A stretch of DNA of 64,000 bases from Shewanella livingstonensis (GCF_003855395.1 NZ_CP034015.1:878001-942000); one strand, 5' to 3'; shown: positions 9,610 through 18,626, numbered from the stretch's first letter. The notes: generated by a model not told the origin, from the letters alone. A program made the numbers and translations.

Positions 9610-10659
9610 ATGAAAATTTTGTACGGAGTTCAAGGCACAGGGAATGGTCATATTAGCCGTGCACGCTTAATGTCTAAAGCGCTTAAACAGCACAATATCG
9701 ATGTTGATTTTTTATTTTCAGGTCGGACACCTCAATATTATTTTGATATGCAATGTTTTGGCGATTATCAGACCCGTGCAGGCATGACATTCGTCACCAA
9801 AAATGGTCGCGTTAATACGGTAAAAACGGCCAGGTATAATTTACAAACGCCAATATTATCTGAGATAAAGCAGTTAGATTTAAGCGGTTATGACCTGGTT
9901 TTGAACGATTTTGAGCCCGTTAGTGCATGGGCAGCTAAACAACAGCGTGTACCATCAATCGCTATTAGTCATCAGGCTGCATTACAATATCCTGTGCCTA
10001 AACAGGGTCATAGTTGGTTTAACGAGTTTTTACTCAAACATTTTGCCCCGGTTGATATTGCTTTAGGTTGTCATTGGCATCACTTTGGTTTTCCTATTTT
10101 ACCGCCTTTTGTTGAGGTGTCGCCCAATGGTGGGGATCATAGTCATCAAATTTTAGTTTATTTACCGTTTGAGGATGCCGACAGTATTGCAGCATTTTTA
10201 GCACCGTTCGATCAATACCATTTTTTTGTTTACCATAGCACTCAACCCTTACAAGGATTCGCAGGGCATATTCATTGGCATGGCTTTGATCGTGAAGGTT
10301 TTAAACAGCATATGGCGCATTGTGGTGGGGTTATTGGTAATGCAGGTTTTGAGTTAGCCAGTGAAGCGATGACATTAGGTAAAAAACTATTAGTGAAACC
10401 CTTATTGGGGCAGTTTGAACAATCGGCTAATGTTGCTGCGTTACAACTACTTGCCGCAGCAGAAAGTATGCAAACGTTAGATTTTGGAGTGCTTAAGCGT
10501 TGGTTAAAAAGCCCATCACCTAAACCTATAGCGTATCCGCAAGTCGGCGATGCATTGGTGGAGTGGTTAAAAATGGGCGATTGGCATCAGCCGCAAGATT
10601 TATGTCAACATTTATGGTCGCAAGTTGAGCTGCCTGAAAACTGGCGCAAACGGCAATAA
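9610..10659 (+). CDS. Glycosyltransferase of the MJ1255/VC2487 family
   Basis: 349 residues with GT-B architecture. The N-terminal glycine-rich GVQGTGNGHISRARLMSKAL is the hallmark of the MJ1255-like family related to MurG and UDP-glycosyltransferases. The C-terminal donor-binding region shows GGVIGNAGFELASEAMTLGK and KPLLGQFEQSANVAALQ. An excellent GGAGGAAGG ribosome binding site precedes the ATG. Donor and acceptor are unknown. The preceding PAP2 phosphatase is probably in the same operon, and a terminator follows. Confidence 0.85.
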   Translation: MKILYGVQGTGNGHISRARLMSKALKQHNIDVDFLFSGRTPQYYFDMQCFGDYQTRAGMTFVTKNGRVNTVKTARYNLQTPILSEIKQLDLSGYDLVLNDFEPVSAWAAKQQRVPSIAISHQAALQYPVPKQGHSWFNEFLLKHFAPVDIALGCHWHHFGFPILPPFVEVSPNGGDHSHQILVYLPFEDADSIAAFLAPFDQYHFFVYHSTQPLQGFAGHIHWHGFDREGFKQHMAHCGGVIGNAGFELASEAMTLGKKLLVKPLLGQFEQSANVAALQLLAAAESMQTLDFGVLKRWLKSPSPKPIAYPQVGDALVEWLKMGDWHQPQDLCQHLWSQVELPENWRKRQ

Positions 10660-10688
10660 CGTTAGATATATTAAAGTAATCTGCATTT

Positions 10689-10714
10689 AAAAGTGCGTAA
10701 ATAAACGCACTTTT
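10689..10714. terminator. Bidirectional terminator between the glycosyltransferase and rsd
   Basis: AAAAGTGCGT / ACGCACTTTT, 10-bp perfect stem with a 6-base loop between convergent genes; T-rich on both strands. Confidence 0.88.
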
Positions 10715-10728
10715 ATTGACCGTTTTAA

Positions 10729-11196
10729 CTAAGGAAGACGTTGGTATAGGAGTTCTAGAAGCTCATCTTCTAATTCGAAACGAGATTCCATCGCTTGTAC
10801 TAAATGCGATAAATCGTTGTCGAGTTGATACAGTACTTGCTCGTCTACAGCATCGGTATATTTATCATTAAAATCTAATGCCGTGTCTGTACTTTCACTG
10901 ATCATGGGGAGTAAAGCATTAGCGGTTTCTATACTCGCTTCACCAAACTTCTCACAGGCTTTAACAACGCTGTTGTATACCTCAAAGTGACCTTCAGAAA
11001 CATAATCAACTAATTGAGCACAAAATTGTTTCACTTGAGCCATGCTTGGAAGTGACTTTTCACCGCGAGAATAAGGGGCTAAGCCTGCAACGATAAAATA
11101 TTGGATCAATAACTTGCGACGATGATTAACCCACTGATCGATTAAATTATGAGAACCGCCCCAGCGCTTTTCTGCTTTTTCTAGTTTTGTTAGCAT
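10729..11196 (-). CDS. rsd: Rsd, regulator (anti-sigma factor) of sigma 70
   Basis: 155 residues, matching E. coli Rsd (158). The all-helical Rsd/AlgQ family is recognised by the N-terminal LTKLEKAEKRWGGSHNLIDQW, HRRKLLIQYF, and a helical C-terminus rich in acidic residues (FELEDELLELLYQRLP). Rsd binds region 4 of sigma 70 in stationary phase and favours alternative sigma factors; it also stimulates SpoT. It lies next to hemE (in E. coli, rsd-nudC-hemE), with a candidate sRNA gene in between. Confidence 0.95.
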   Translation of the reverse strand: MLTKLEKAEKRWGGSHNLIDQWVNHRRKLLIQYFIVAGLAPYSRGEKSLPSMAQVKQFCAQLVDYVSEGHFEVYNSVVKACEKFGEASIETANALLPMISESTDTALDFNDKYTDAVDEQVLYQLDNDLSHLVQAMESRFELEDELLELLYQRLP

Positions 11197-11410
11197 GTGT
11201 TTTCTCTAATTGGCAGCCTTTCTGTGATAACTAATGTATTGGACAAAGTGTATTACGATCAACTGTTTTATTTAGTTTTATGTGAATCAATAGAATAAGT
11301 GACTACTCAATTGAAATGCCAACCAGATGCTGAGTTGTGGATTGACTTAAGCATAATCAGTATTCGTTAAGGCCATAGCGACCTGTAGATTATTATTGAA
11401 TTGAAACCAT

Positions 11411-11497
11411 AAAAAACCCCGTGATGGAGACCATCACGGGGTAACGAAGTTTTCAAAGGCTCGATGTGTCGGGCTTCTTGATTGTTCTTGCTAGCGC
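11411..11497 (-). ncRNA. Candidate small RNA gene between rsd and hemE
   Basis: On the minus strand, a perfect 11-bp hairpin (CCCCGTGATGG, 11417-11427, with CCATCACGGGG, 11431-11441, three-base loop) is followed directly by six T residues (11411-11416), a textbook intrinsic terminator. No minus-strand ORF feeds into it. About 60-70 bases upstream lies a sigma-70-like promoter (TTGCGT, 17 bp, TATAAA). The predicted transcript is about 85-90 nt: unstructured 5' region, terminator hairpin, U tail, typical of Hfq-dependent sRNAs. It shows no likeness to RyhB, Spot 42, FnrS or CyaR as remembered. Confidence 0.5.
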
Positions 11498-11503
11498 ACA
11501 CTT

Positions 11504-11532
11504 TTTATACCAAACCCCATAACTTGACGCAA
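11504..11532 (-). promoter_or_regulatory. Predicted sigma-70 promoter of the candidate sRNA
   Basis: Read on the minus strand: TTGCGT (-35, 11527-11532), exactly 17 bp, then TATAAA (-10, 11504-11509). A start near 11497 would give a transcript ending at the 11411 terminator. Confidence 0.5.
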
Positions 11533-11724
11533 CTTTTAATCCGTTAAATTGCGATTTAAATATCAGTGCTGTGTGTTTTGTGAGCAGCAGAGCAATTGTG
11601 TTAATAAAATTGGCATAAGATTTAGGAATAGCTCACATAAATCCTGCATCAGTGGTTACATTAATCGCGTAAGTGCTAAACTAACGCCCAGCAGAAATCA
11701 TAACAGTCTAGGAACAAAGTCCAC

Positions 11725-12789
11725 ATGGCAGAATTAAAGAATGATCGTTATTTACGTGCGTTATTAAAGCAACCAGTTGATGTCACTCCAGTATGGATGA
11801 TGCGTCAAGCGGGACGTTATTTACCTGAGTATAAAGAAGTTCGTGCTCAAGCAGGTGACTTTATGTCTTTATGCCGTAATGCTGAACTTGCTTGTGAAGT
11901 CACTTTACAGCCATTACGTCGTTATGATTTAGATGCTGCGATTTTATTCTCAGATATCCTTACGGTGCCAGATGCAATGGGCCTAGGTTTGTATTTTGAA
12001 GAGGGCGAAGGTCCACGTTTTCAACGTCCGACAGACACTATCGATGCCATTAAAAAATTATGTATTCCTGATCCAGAAGATGAACTTGGCTATGTAATGC
12101 GTGCTGTGAGCACCATTCGTCGTGAGTTAAATGGTTCAGTGCCATTAATCGGTTTCTCTGGTTCACCTTGGACGTTAGCGACTTACATGGTTGAAGGCGG
12201 TTCAAGCAAAACATTCGAAAAAATCAAGCGTATGGCGTATGCAGAACCTGCTGCATTGCATATGTTATTAGATAAGTTAGCCGACTCAGTGGTGTTATAC
12301 CTAAACGCTCAAGTGGCTAACGGCGCGCAATCGTTAATGATATTCGACTCGTGGGGCGGTGCGTTATCCCATCACGCTTATCGTGAATTCTCATTACGTT
12401 ACATGCAAAAAATTGTTGATGGCTTAACTCGTTTTGCCGACGGCCGTAAAGTGCCGGTTACCTTGTTCACTAAAGGTGGTGGTTTATGGCTAGAGTCTAT
12501 GGCTGAAACGGGTTGTGATGCATTAGGTTTAGACTGGACTGTTGATATTGGTGATGCTCGTCGTCGCGTAGGCCATAAAGTGGCCTTACAAGGCAACATG
12601 GACCCATCAATGTTGTATGCTACGCCAGAGCGTATTCATCAAGAAGTGGATCAAATTCTAGCGAGTTACGGTGAAGGTACTGGCCATGTATTTAACTTAG
12701 GTCATGGAATTCATCAACATGTTGATCCTGAGCATGCTGGTGCATTTATCAATTCTGTGCATGAGTTGTCAGGTAAATACCACAAGTAA
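11725..12789 (+). CDS. hemE: Uroporphyrinogen III decarboxylase
   Basis: 354 residues, the same length as E. coli HemE. The signature [15 protein letters not shown] is near the N-terminus, with catalytic-site [12 protein letters not shown] and [17 protein letters not shown], and [15 protein letters not shown] near the end. It decarboxylates four acetate side chains of uroporphyrinogen III to give coproporphyrinogen III in cytoplasmic heme synthesis. Codon use is that of a well-expressed core gene. A terminator follows 20 bases after the stop. Confidence 0.98.
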   Translation: MAELKNDRYLRALLKQPVDVTPVWMMRQAGRYLPEYKEVRAQAGDFMSLCRNAELACEVTLQPLRRYDLDAAILFSDILTVPDAMGLGLYFEEGEGPRFQRPTDTIDAIKKLCIPDPEDELGYVMRAVSTIRRELNGSVPLIGFSGSPWTLATYMVEGGSSKTFEKIKRMAYAEPAALHMLLDKLADSVVLYLNAQVANGAQSLMIFDSWGGALSHHAYREFSLRYMQKIVDGLTRFADGRKVPVTLFTKGGGLWLESMAETGCDALGLDWTVDIGDARRRVGHKVALQGNMDPSMLYATPERIHQEVDQILASYGEGTGHVFNLGHGIHQHVDPEHAGAFINSVHELSGKYHK

Positions 12790-12808
12790 TTCAGTGGTAT
12801 TGGCTAAC

Positions 12809-12836
12809 AAAAGCGAGCCTTCGGGTTCGCTTTTTT
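12809..12836 (+). terminator. Rho-independent terminator of hemE
   Basis: AAGCGAGCC-TTCG-GGTTCGCTT hairpin with a stable UUCG-type tetraloop and a T run. Confidence 0.92.
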
Positions 12837-12964
12837 GTTGATCGTTTTTTGTTTTTTAACTTTTAATGTGAGCAGTTAGTGTTCTATTTTTCTATTTTAC
12901 GTCTTTCCGGTAATGCTTGTGAGCCGGAATCCAGCTGTTTTTTATGATTTTGATTTAGGTTTTA

Positions 12965-13266
12965 TGACCTGCGGCCACTAACGTCGTGGCGCTTCACCCA
13001 CACCAGACCAAGAGGAAACCAACGGCTGCTCCCTCTTGGAACTCCCAGCCGCCCCGCAACATTTTCGCTATTTACAAAACAATAGCTGCGAAAAGTCGCC
13101 ATGGGGATTGATCCAGCTTTTGACTTCATCTTTAACCGTCTTCGGCCTTATTCGAAAATGCTAACGCTTTCGATGGTACATCCTGTACCGCGAAAGCTAA
13201 GCTCACATCCATGTGTGCTTCACGCTATTTTCTTCAACGGCCTCAAGTTCAGAGTTGAATTTAGGC
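12965..13266 (-). repeat. Left inverted copy of a structured Shewanella-type repeat
   Basis: About 300 bases that match, in inverted orientation, the segment at 14340-14724. Shared blocks include GCCACTAACGTCG, GCAACATTTTCGCTATTTA, GATCCAGCTTTT, GAAAATGCTAACGCTT, GGTACATCCTGTACC, CGAAAGCTAAGCTCACATC, and an almost identical 50-base end from TGTGTGCTTCACGC to CAGAGTTGAATTTA. Both copies have a hairpin at the same place (here CCAAGAGG...CCTCTTGG) with differing sequence but kept pairing. No ORF is supported inside it. The flanks (12842-12964 and 13267-13487) are AT-rich; 12905-12933 also holds a small TCCGG/CCGGA hairpin. Confidence 0.8.
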
Positions 13267-13485
13267 ATTTTTAATCAAGGCATCTAACTCATTTATGGAC
13301 AAAACCTTGTTAGAACGATTAATCAATTTATATTTTTTCAGATAAGGTTTTGTACTGAAAACTTCTGAGTAAGTGGTAAAATTCACAGCTCCACTTCACA
13401 ATTGCACAGGCTATTGTTCACAACTGATACCTTCTACTGGTGAGCACGGCAGACTCTGCTGGTTAAATTGCCTTCTTCAGCGCAA

Positions 13486-13509
13486 CAAAAAGCCCCAATG
13501 ATTGGGCCT
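13486..13509 (-). terminator. Probable terminator of the Sel1-repeat gene
   Basis: On the minus strand, a short hairpin built on CCCAAT/ATTGGG is followed by five T residues. The stem is short with one mismatch, so it is only moderately convincing. Confidence 0.5.
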
Positions 13510-13586
13510 AATTTAGGAGTGAATAAGTTAACAACATTAAACGCGACCTAAATTCGATTGGTCATACCTGTCCTGATAAGTTTTCT

Positions 13587-14195
13587 CTATTGGTTTTTTA
13601 CACATTCACTAACAATAACTCCATAATTAGATATGTCTTTTCGCACTCTTAAGAAAATATTCCAATTCCCCTTTATTACTTTTGCTATTCCTTTTACAAC
13701 CTCACCACAAGAAATATCCAACCCACCACTCTCCTTTAGGGCTACATAGCTTCCAAGCCTAATTGATTTCTGATAGAGCTCTTTTGCTTTAGTTAAATTA
13801 GGTTGAACACCATGCCCGTAACGATAAATACGAGCTAACATCAATGTGGCTACTAGTCCGTCCATATTCGCAGCTTTCAAATACAACTGTTTTGATTTTA
13901 TGTAGTCTTGATCCACACCTACCCCGAAAAAGTAAAGCCTTCCAAGAGCTGTATAAGCATACATGTCATCACTTAAATCAATCGCTTTTTTATAAAATGT
14001 AGCCGCTTTTGAAAAGTCTTGTTCAATAGTCGCTGTTGATGGCATTTCATACAGCCGCCCTATTTCAACCAACGCCTCATCAATTCCATTTTTAGCCATA
14101 CTTTTATATAGATAAATAGCTTGGTCGTATTTATTTTCACTCACCAGACGTATTGCATCATCCCATAAAGACAGTTCATCATACTCTGGATGCAT
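13587..14195 (-). CDS. Sel1-repeat (SLR/TPR-like) protein of unknown role
   Basis: 202 residues. Tandem Sel1-like helical repeats of about 36 residues run from about residue 20 to 150, with the signatures ALVEIGRLYEMP, TALGRLYFFGVGVDQDY and LMLARIYRYGHGVQPNLTKA, each followed by KA..(L)YKKA-type helices. There is no signal peptide and no membrane segment, so it is probably cytoplasmic. Sel1 repeats mediate protein-protein contacts. The C-terminal 50 residues (after KESGGLDISC) are not repeat-like. It is alone between inverted repeat copies, and its AT-rich codon use differs from hemE, suggesting acquisition (inference). Confidence 0.75.
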   Translation of the reverse strand: MHPEYDELSLWDDAIRLVSENKYDQAIYLYKSMAKNGIDEALVEIGRLYEMPSTATIEQDFSKAATFYKKAIDLSDDMYAYTALGRLYFFGVGVDQDYIKSKQLYLKAANMDGLVATLMLARIYRYGHGVQPNLTKAKELYQKSIRLGSYVALKESGGLDISCGEVVKGIAKVIKGNWNIFLRVRKDISNYGVIVSECVKNQ

Positions 14196-14339
14196 TATAG
14201 AGCCCTCTTCAGTTTATTCTTCCCCCAACACCAGATATTGAAACACATTAATGATATGGGGAAAAGTAAGCCAAATGAAGTTCTACTGAACTGAGTGGGT
14301 AATCGGCCCTAACATTGAAAGCGGCAAAAACGTGTTGGT

Positions 14340-14724
14340 ATATTGACGTTAAAATGGATAAATTCAACTCTGAACTTGAGGCCGTTGAAGAAAATAGCGT
14401 GAAGCACACATGGCCTTTCACGTATATCCATATACTCCAAGGCATTCAGGCATCCTGCCTATCAGATGTGAGCTTAGCTTTCGAGGTACAGGATGTACCG
14501 ATCGGAAGCGTTAGCATTTTCACTTTTTATTAATAAGATGGACCGAAGAACACCAAAGCGAAGTTAAAAGCTGGATCTATTTCCGTCGCAATTTTTTTGC
14601 TGCTGTTTGGTTAAATAGCGAAAATGTTGCCGGAACGGCAGGGGTGATCCAAGAGGGGATTGCTGTTGATCCCCTTTTGGCCCGTGCAGGGTGGAACCTT
14701 GCGACGTTAGTGGCAGCAGGCCAT
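14340..14724 (+). repeat. Right inverted copy of the structured repeat flanking the Sel1-repeat gene
   Basis: Reverse-complement partner of 12965-13266, about 80 bases longer, mostly because of one insert in the part nearest the gene (the CCATATACTCCAAGGCATTCAGGCATCCTGCC block). It contains a hairpin CCAAGAGGGGATT...GATCCCCTTTTGG at the position equivalent to the left copy. A reading frame through it (14315-14533) is the kind of short spurious ORF such repeats generate and is not called. The remainder of the gap to 14890 is AT-rich with nothing recognised. Confidence 0.8.
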
Positions 14725-14890
14725 ATTGTTAACTTACAGTAGCTCAAATTTTTGTAAGAACTTAGTTCTAATTCTTCTGTTTAGATATAATTGATTTTGT
14801 TTATCATGAAGTTTAATGATAAACAAAACTGAATAAGTACCATTGAGGCCACGAATCAAATCGCTGAACATTTGCGCTTCAAAAATGAGA

Positions 14891-16348
14891 TTAACTTTTA
14901 CTCACCAGCTCTATCTTAAACTCACTCCCTACACCTGGTTGGCTGTCAATTTCAATTCGGCATTTTAATAAACCTAATAATTGCCTGACGATGGCGAGTC
15001 CGACGCCGAGTTGTGGCAGACTTTGATTCGCTTCAAATGACAGAGTGGTCATCGACAATTGTTTCAAGGCGTCAACTTCATGCTTGTGCATGCCTGCGCC
15101 TGTGTCGCGCACGGTTAACCATTGTTGGTTATTGTGGAGTACATTGACGATTTGTATCTTGCCGCCAGCAGGGGTGTAGCGCAGGGCGTTGTCGACTAAG
15201 TTATTGAGTATGCGGCGCATTAACGTGGGGTCGGTATAAATTTGGCTTGTATGATTGATGTCAAAATCTAATTGAACCCCGAGTTTTTTGGCGCGTGGGG
15301 TAAAAGTTTGTTCAATATCGCTTAGCAATTCACTTAAGTTAACTTGCTGAAGTTGGGCGTCTATTTGGCCATTTTCGAGGGCGGCTAATTCTAATAACTG
15401 TGCCAATAACTGTTGTAAGGTTTGGCCGGAGTTTGCAGCATATTGGATCAGTGCTTCGTCGCGCTCATTTTCGGGCAAAATAAGCCAGGTATCGATATAA
15501 CCTAACAGTGCCGTAAGTGGGGTTTTTAAGTCATGGGACAAATGCAGTAAAAAGTCATGTTTTGCTTGTTGCTGACGTTTAACTTGCTGTTGCTGCAGTT
15601 GGATTTCTTGTAGCAAATGATTGATATGATGGCTGAGTTGGCTTATTTCTAAACTGCCACGATAACGTTGCGGTAGCATCAAGGTGTCTGACATTGGGGT
15701 ATTTTTTAAGTCAGTTAAATCTTGCGCTAACTTTTGAATTGGGCGGGTAAAGTAGCGCAGTAATATGACAAACAACACGAGCGCAAACAGTATCCAAAAG
15801 CCGATAGTGGCACCCCATATTTTAGGCTGGTTTTCAGCGTTAATCAGTGCTTGCCAGCTGTCGTAATCTTCGCCACCAATAATCACGTACAAATAGCCGC
15901 TGTGAAGCCCATCTTTGGTGACAAGTTTACTGGCGGAAAAAATCTTGTGGGTATCTTCGCTGCGTGGGTCGGTGCCAAGTACTGGCAGGTTTTCGCCTGC
16001 TAAAAACTGCCCAATAATAGCGGTATCAACACGATGAGTTTTAATTTTTTCTTCTTTGGCATCATAGGCGATGACTTTGCCATCGGGATCTAAGGTGTAA
16101 ATTTCAAAGCTTGGACCTAGCAGCATAAAGTCATGAAAGGCTTCTTTAAGCGCCGCGTCTGACGTGATCCCTTGCGATAATAAAGGGTTGATGTGCGCCA
16201 TGTGTTCAGCAAGTTGTAAGTGCAGTGATTGCTGAATTTGGTTACGGCTAAATTCATGGTTAAGTTGTAGCCATTGCCATAGCGCCACAAACAGTAATAA
16301 CACGATGATTGTGGATGCTAAAAACAACCGATTAAATAAGCGATTCAT
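14891..16348 (-). CDS. Membrane sensor histidine kinase
   Basis: 485 residues. Transmembrane helix 1 at about 9-28, a periplasmic sensing region of about 150 residues, helix 2 at about 179-199, then HAMP (about 200-250). The HisKA H-box is FLLHLSHDLKTPLTALLGY with the phospho-accepting His272. HATPase motifs follow: NLVDNALRYTPAGG (N box), VRDTGAGM (G1) and GVGLAIVRQLL (G2). It partners the response regulator whose stop codon overlaps its start by one base (TAATG). The stimulus is unknown; two spondin-domain secreted proteins upstream in the same orientation are candidates for a functional link. Confidence 0.93.
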   Translation of the reverse strand: MNRLFNRLFLASTIIVLLLFVALWQWLQLNHEFSRNQIQQSLHLQLAEHMAHINPLLSQGITSDAALKEAFHDFMLLGPSFEIYTLDPDGKVIAYDAKEEKIKTHRVDTAIIGQFLAGENLPVLGTDPRSEDTHKIFSASKLVTKDGLHSGYLYVIIGGEDYDSWQALINAENQPKIWGATIGFWILFALVLFVILLRYFTRPIQKLAQDLTDLKNTPMSDTLMLPQRYRGSLEISQLSHHINHLLQEIQLQQQQVKRQQQAKHDFLLHLSHDLKTPLTALLGYIDTWLILPENERDEALIQYAANSGQTLQQLLAQLLELAALENGQIDAQLQQVNLSELLSDIEQTFTPRAKKLGVQLDFDINHTSQIYTDPTLMRRILNNLVDNALRYTPAGGKIQIVNVLHNNQQWLTVRDTGAGMHKHEVDALKQLSMTTLSFEANQSLPQLGVGLAIVRQLLGLLKCRIEIDSQPGVGSEFKIELVSKS

Positions 16349-17082
16349 TAGTGGGTTTGCACCTCTGGTGGTGAAAATTTATAGCCCACGCCCCAGACTG
16401 TTTTAACTAAGTCATGTTCTGGTGAACACAATGATAGCTTGTTGCGTAAACGATTAATGTGGCTATTAACTGTGTGTTCGTAACCGTCGTAGTTGTAACC
16501 CCATACCGCTTCTAGCAGTTGCATGCGGCTAAAGACTTGTAGCGGATGTTTGGCTAAAAATAGCAGTAAATCAAACTCGCGGGCGGTAAGGGTTAATGCT
16601 TGATTAAAGGCAGTGACCTCCCGAGTGCTGGAGTTAATCGTTACGCCGTTAAATTCAATTTGTTGGATTTGTTCATTTTGAGCTTTGCCGCGTCTTAATA
16701 ATGCTTTTACTCGGGCACGCAGTTCTAATACGCTAAAGGGTTTTACTAGGTAATCGTCGGCACCTGCTTCTAAGCCTAACACCACATCTGCTTCTGAATC
16801 TTTGGCGGTTAATAGCATTAGCGGCACTTCTTTACCCGCTTGGCGTAATTGCTCGCACAGCATAATACCGTCGCCGTCGGGTAGCATTCGGTCCATTAAA
16901 ATGAGGTCGAGTTTTTTATGTTCGATTATGTGCATGGCTTGCTTCAAGGTTGTGGCGTGATCGACGCTATAGTTGAGGGCTTTGAGGTTAAGGATGATCA
17001 ATTTAGCTAAGTCTTGTTCGTCTTCTACCAGCAAAATATGTTGCGGGCTGACATGGCCGTTATGTTTAGTAGTTCCATTCAT
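16348..17082 (-). CDS. OmpR/PhoB-family response regulator
   Basis: 244 residues. The receiver domain starts at HILLVEDEQDLAKLI, with phosphorylation site Asp64 in LILMDRMLPDGDG and the conserved Lys in DDYLVKPFSVLELRARV. The C-terminal winged-helix DNA-binding domain shows LTAREFDLLLFLAKHP, VFSRMQLLEAVWGY and VNSHINRLRNKL...KTVWGVGYKF. The gene precedes and overlaps the kinase gene and is separated by about 110 bases from the upstream spondin-domain lipoprotein gene, leaving room for its own promoter. Confidence 0.95.
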   Translation of the reverse strand: MNGTTKHNGHVSPQHILLVEDEQDLAKLIILNLKALNYSVDHATTLKQAMHIIEHKKLDLILMDRMLPDGDGIMLCEQLRQAGKEVPLMLLTAKDSEADVVLGLEAGADDYLVKPFSVLELRARVKALLRRGKAQNEQIQQIEFNGVTINSSTREVTAFNQALTLTAREFDLLLFLAKHPLQVFSRMQLLEAVWGYNYDGYEHTVNSHINRLRNKLSLCSPEHDLVKTVWGVGYKFSPPEVQTH

Positions 17083-17193
17083 GGTGACTTCCTTAAAGCA
17101 AATCCAGTAGTTGCATTAATACTTAGACCTGCTTTAAGGAGAATAAATTTCAATATGTTTAAAATTGATTCAGTCGACATGATGACATTGTGA

Positions 17194-17913
17194 TTATTGA
17201 GTACGCATAATTGTTACTGCTAACACAGGGTTATCAAAGCGGTGTGATGCACCCAGTACTGAGTCATCTAGACCGTCGTACATTGAAATCACCCCTGGAT
17301 GAATATGAACAAAGTCGACATCATCACGGCTAGCATTAAAGCCTTCGCCGCCATCAGCAGGTCCTGGCATAGTGCCTTTTGCTTCGCTGTTGGCTTCAGT
17401 GCCAGCATCATAAGCCATAAATTTCATCGCTTTTGATGCATCAACCTGCATATCTGCAATGGCGTAACTATTAATACCGGTAAAGGCATCGTTAGTGTTA
17501 ACCAACATGGTCGCTAAGCTAATGCTTGCAACGTCGGCTTCAGCTAAGGTTAACGTGAGGGTTTCACTTGCGCCGGGCATTAACATACCAGCTCCGTTAA
17601 CACTGCTGTTAATAACACTTAATGCAGCAATATCTGCGGTATCACCGCCTTCGGCCATTTTTTCAATGGCGACACTGGCCATTTCACCGGCATTCCATAA
17701 CATGGCATCGCTAGCATGAGAGGCCAAAATAACTGGCGACATAGGTTGATTGGCTGTCAGGTTGGTGACGGTAACCGTAAAGGTTTGCATCACTGGCGCT
17801 GGCGGTGTTACTTCAACAGTGTCGTTATCGTCATCACTACAAGCTGTTAATAGTGTTGCAGCAGCCAACATGGCAAGTAAACTGGGCTTAAAACGTAAGT
17901 CAGTGCGTTTCAT
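17194..17913 (-). CDS. Spondin-domain putative lipoprotein
   Basis: 239 residues. The signal sequence ends in a lipobox (LLTAC, Cys25) with Ser at +2, predicting an outer-membrane lipoprotein; an Asp/Glu-rich linker follows (SDDDNDTVEVTPP). The rest is one Spond_N domain: TFTVTVTNLTANQPMSPVILASH, a central GAGMLMPGASETLTLTL and the C-terminal HIHPGV near the end, the same pattern as the preceding gene. Spondin-N domains are Ca-binding beta-sandwich folds; bacterial functions are not established. Eleven bases separate it from the paralogue upstream, so the pair is one operon. Confidence 0.85.
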   Translation of the reverse strand: MKRTDLRFKPSLLAMLAAATLLTACSDDDNDTVEVTPPAPVMQTFTVTVTNLTANQPMSPVILASHASDAMLWNAGEMASVAIEKMAEGGDTADIAALSVINSSVNGAGMLMPGASETLTLTLAEADVASISLATMLVNTNDAFTGINSYAIADMQVDASKAMKFMAYDAGTEANSEAKGTMPGPADGGEGFNASRDDVDFVHIHPGVISMYDGLDDSVLGASHRFDNPVLAVTIMRTQ

Positions 17914-17924
17914 GGGCTACCTCC

Positions 17925-18626
17925 TTATTTTACTGTTACCACAACTTTGGCAACAGGATTCAACCAACGATGTACGCGGCTGTCTAAATCACTCATTCCA
18001 CCAGCAGGGTCCATATCACCTAATACACCAGGGTGAGTATGTATGTTGCTGTTTTCGCTGTTATCCATCACACCAGCAGCATTCATGCCGCCGTCGCCAC
18101 CGGGTGCAGCAGGAATACCCGGTACACCAGACATGCCGCCGCCATTAATGATTTCATCATTGGCTTCGGTACCGGCATCGTAAGCATTCACATATAGGGT
18201 GTAGGTGCCTGCTTCAGTAGGAATTTTCCAACCGTCTAATCCCATAAAGGCATCGTTAGTCGGTAATACCATCGCAACAACAGACAAATGAGTGTTATCG
18301 CCCGTATCTAACATCACATCGCTAACACTTGCGCCAGCAGCTAGTAAGCCCATGGCTGGGTTAGCCGATGTTACACCTGCATTGCCCGTTACTGCTGTGT
18401 TTAAGTCAGCGATGTCACCGCCCTCAGCCATTTTTTGTAATGCTGCTGATGCTTCGGTACCCACTTGAAAAAGATGACTGTCAGCATCGTGCGCTGCGAT
18501 CAAAATAGGGGTAAAGTGATTTCCGTGAGTTAAATTTGTCACGCTGACTTCAATATTAGCCGCGAATGTTGGTAAGCTGAATAATCCAGCAGCCATAAGA
18601 CTTGCAGTCACTAATGTACGTTTCAT
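17925..18626 (-). CDS. Spondin-domain secreted protein
   Basis: 233 residues from the ATG at 18626 (MKRTLVTASLMAAGLFSLP..FA), which gives a clean Sec signal peptide; the frame is open to 18653. The mature protein is a single Spond_N domain (IEVSVTNLTHGNHFTPILIA, LAAGASVSDVMLDT, TLYVNAYDAGTEANDE, NIHTHPGVLGDMDPAGGM) ending soon after. A glycine-rich insert (GGGMSGVPGIPAAPGGDGG) precedes the His-containing motif. There is no lipobox, so it is periplasmic or exported. It is paralogous to the next gene, and the two probably act together. Confidence 0.85.
   Translation of the reverse strand: MKRTLVTASLMAAGLFSLPTFAANIEVSVTNLTHGNHFTPILIAAHDADSHLFQVGTEASAALQKMAEGGDIADLNTAVTGNAGVTSANPAMGLLAAGASVSDVMLDTGDNTHLSVVAMVLPTNDAFMGLDGWKIPTEAGTYTLYVNAYDAGTEANDEIINGGGMSGVPGIPAAPGGDGGMNAAGVMDNSENSNIHTHPGVLGDMDPAGGMSDLDSRVHRWLNPVAKVVVTVK

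Noticed and set aside
11411..11497. RyhB, Spot 42, FnrS or CyaR homologue
   Set aside because: The predicted RNA shares none of their conserved cores as remembered, so it is left as an unnamed candidate.
14315..14533. 72-residue ORF within the right structured repeat
   Set aside because: It is part of a repeat present in the opposite orientation at 12965-13266 without an intact frame; no RBS.
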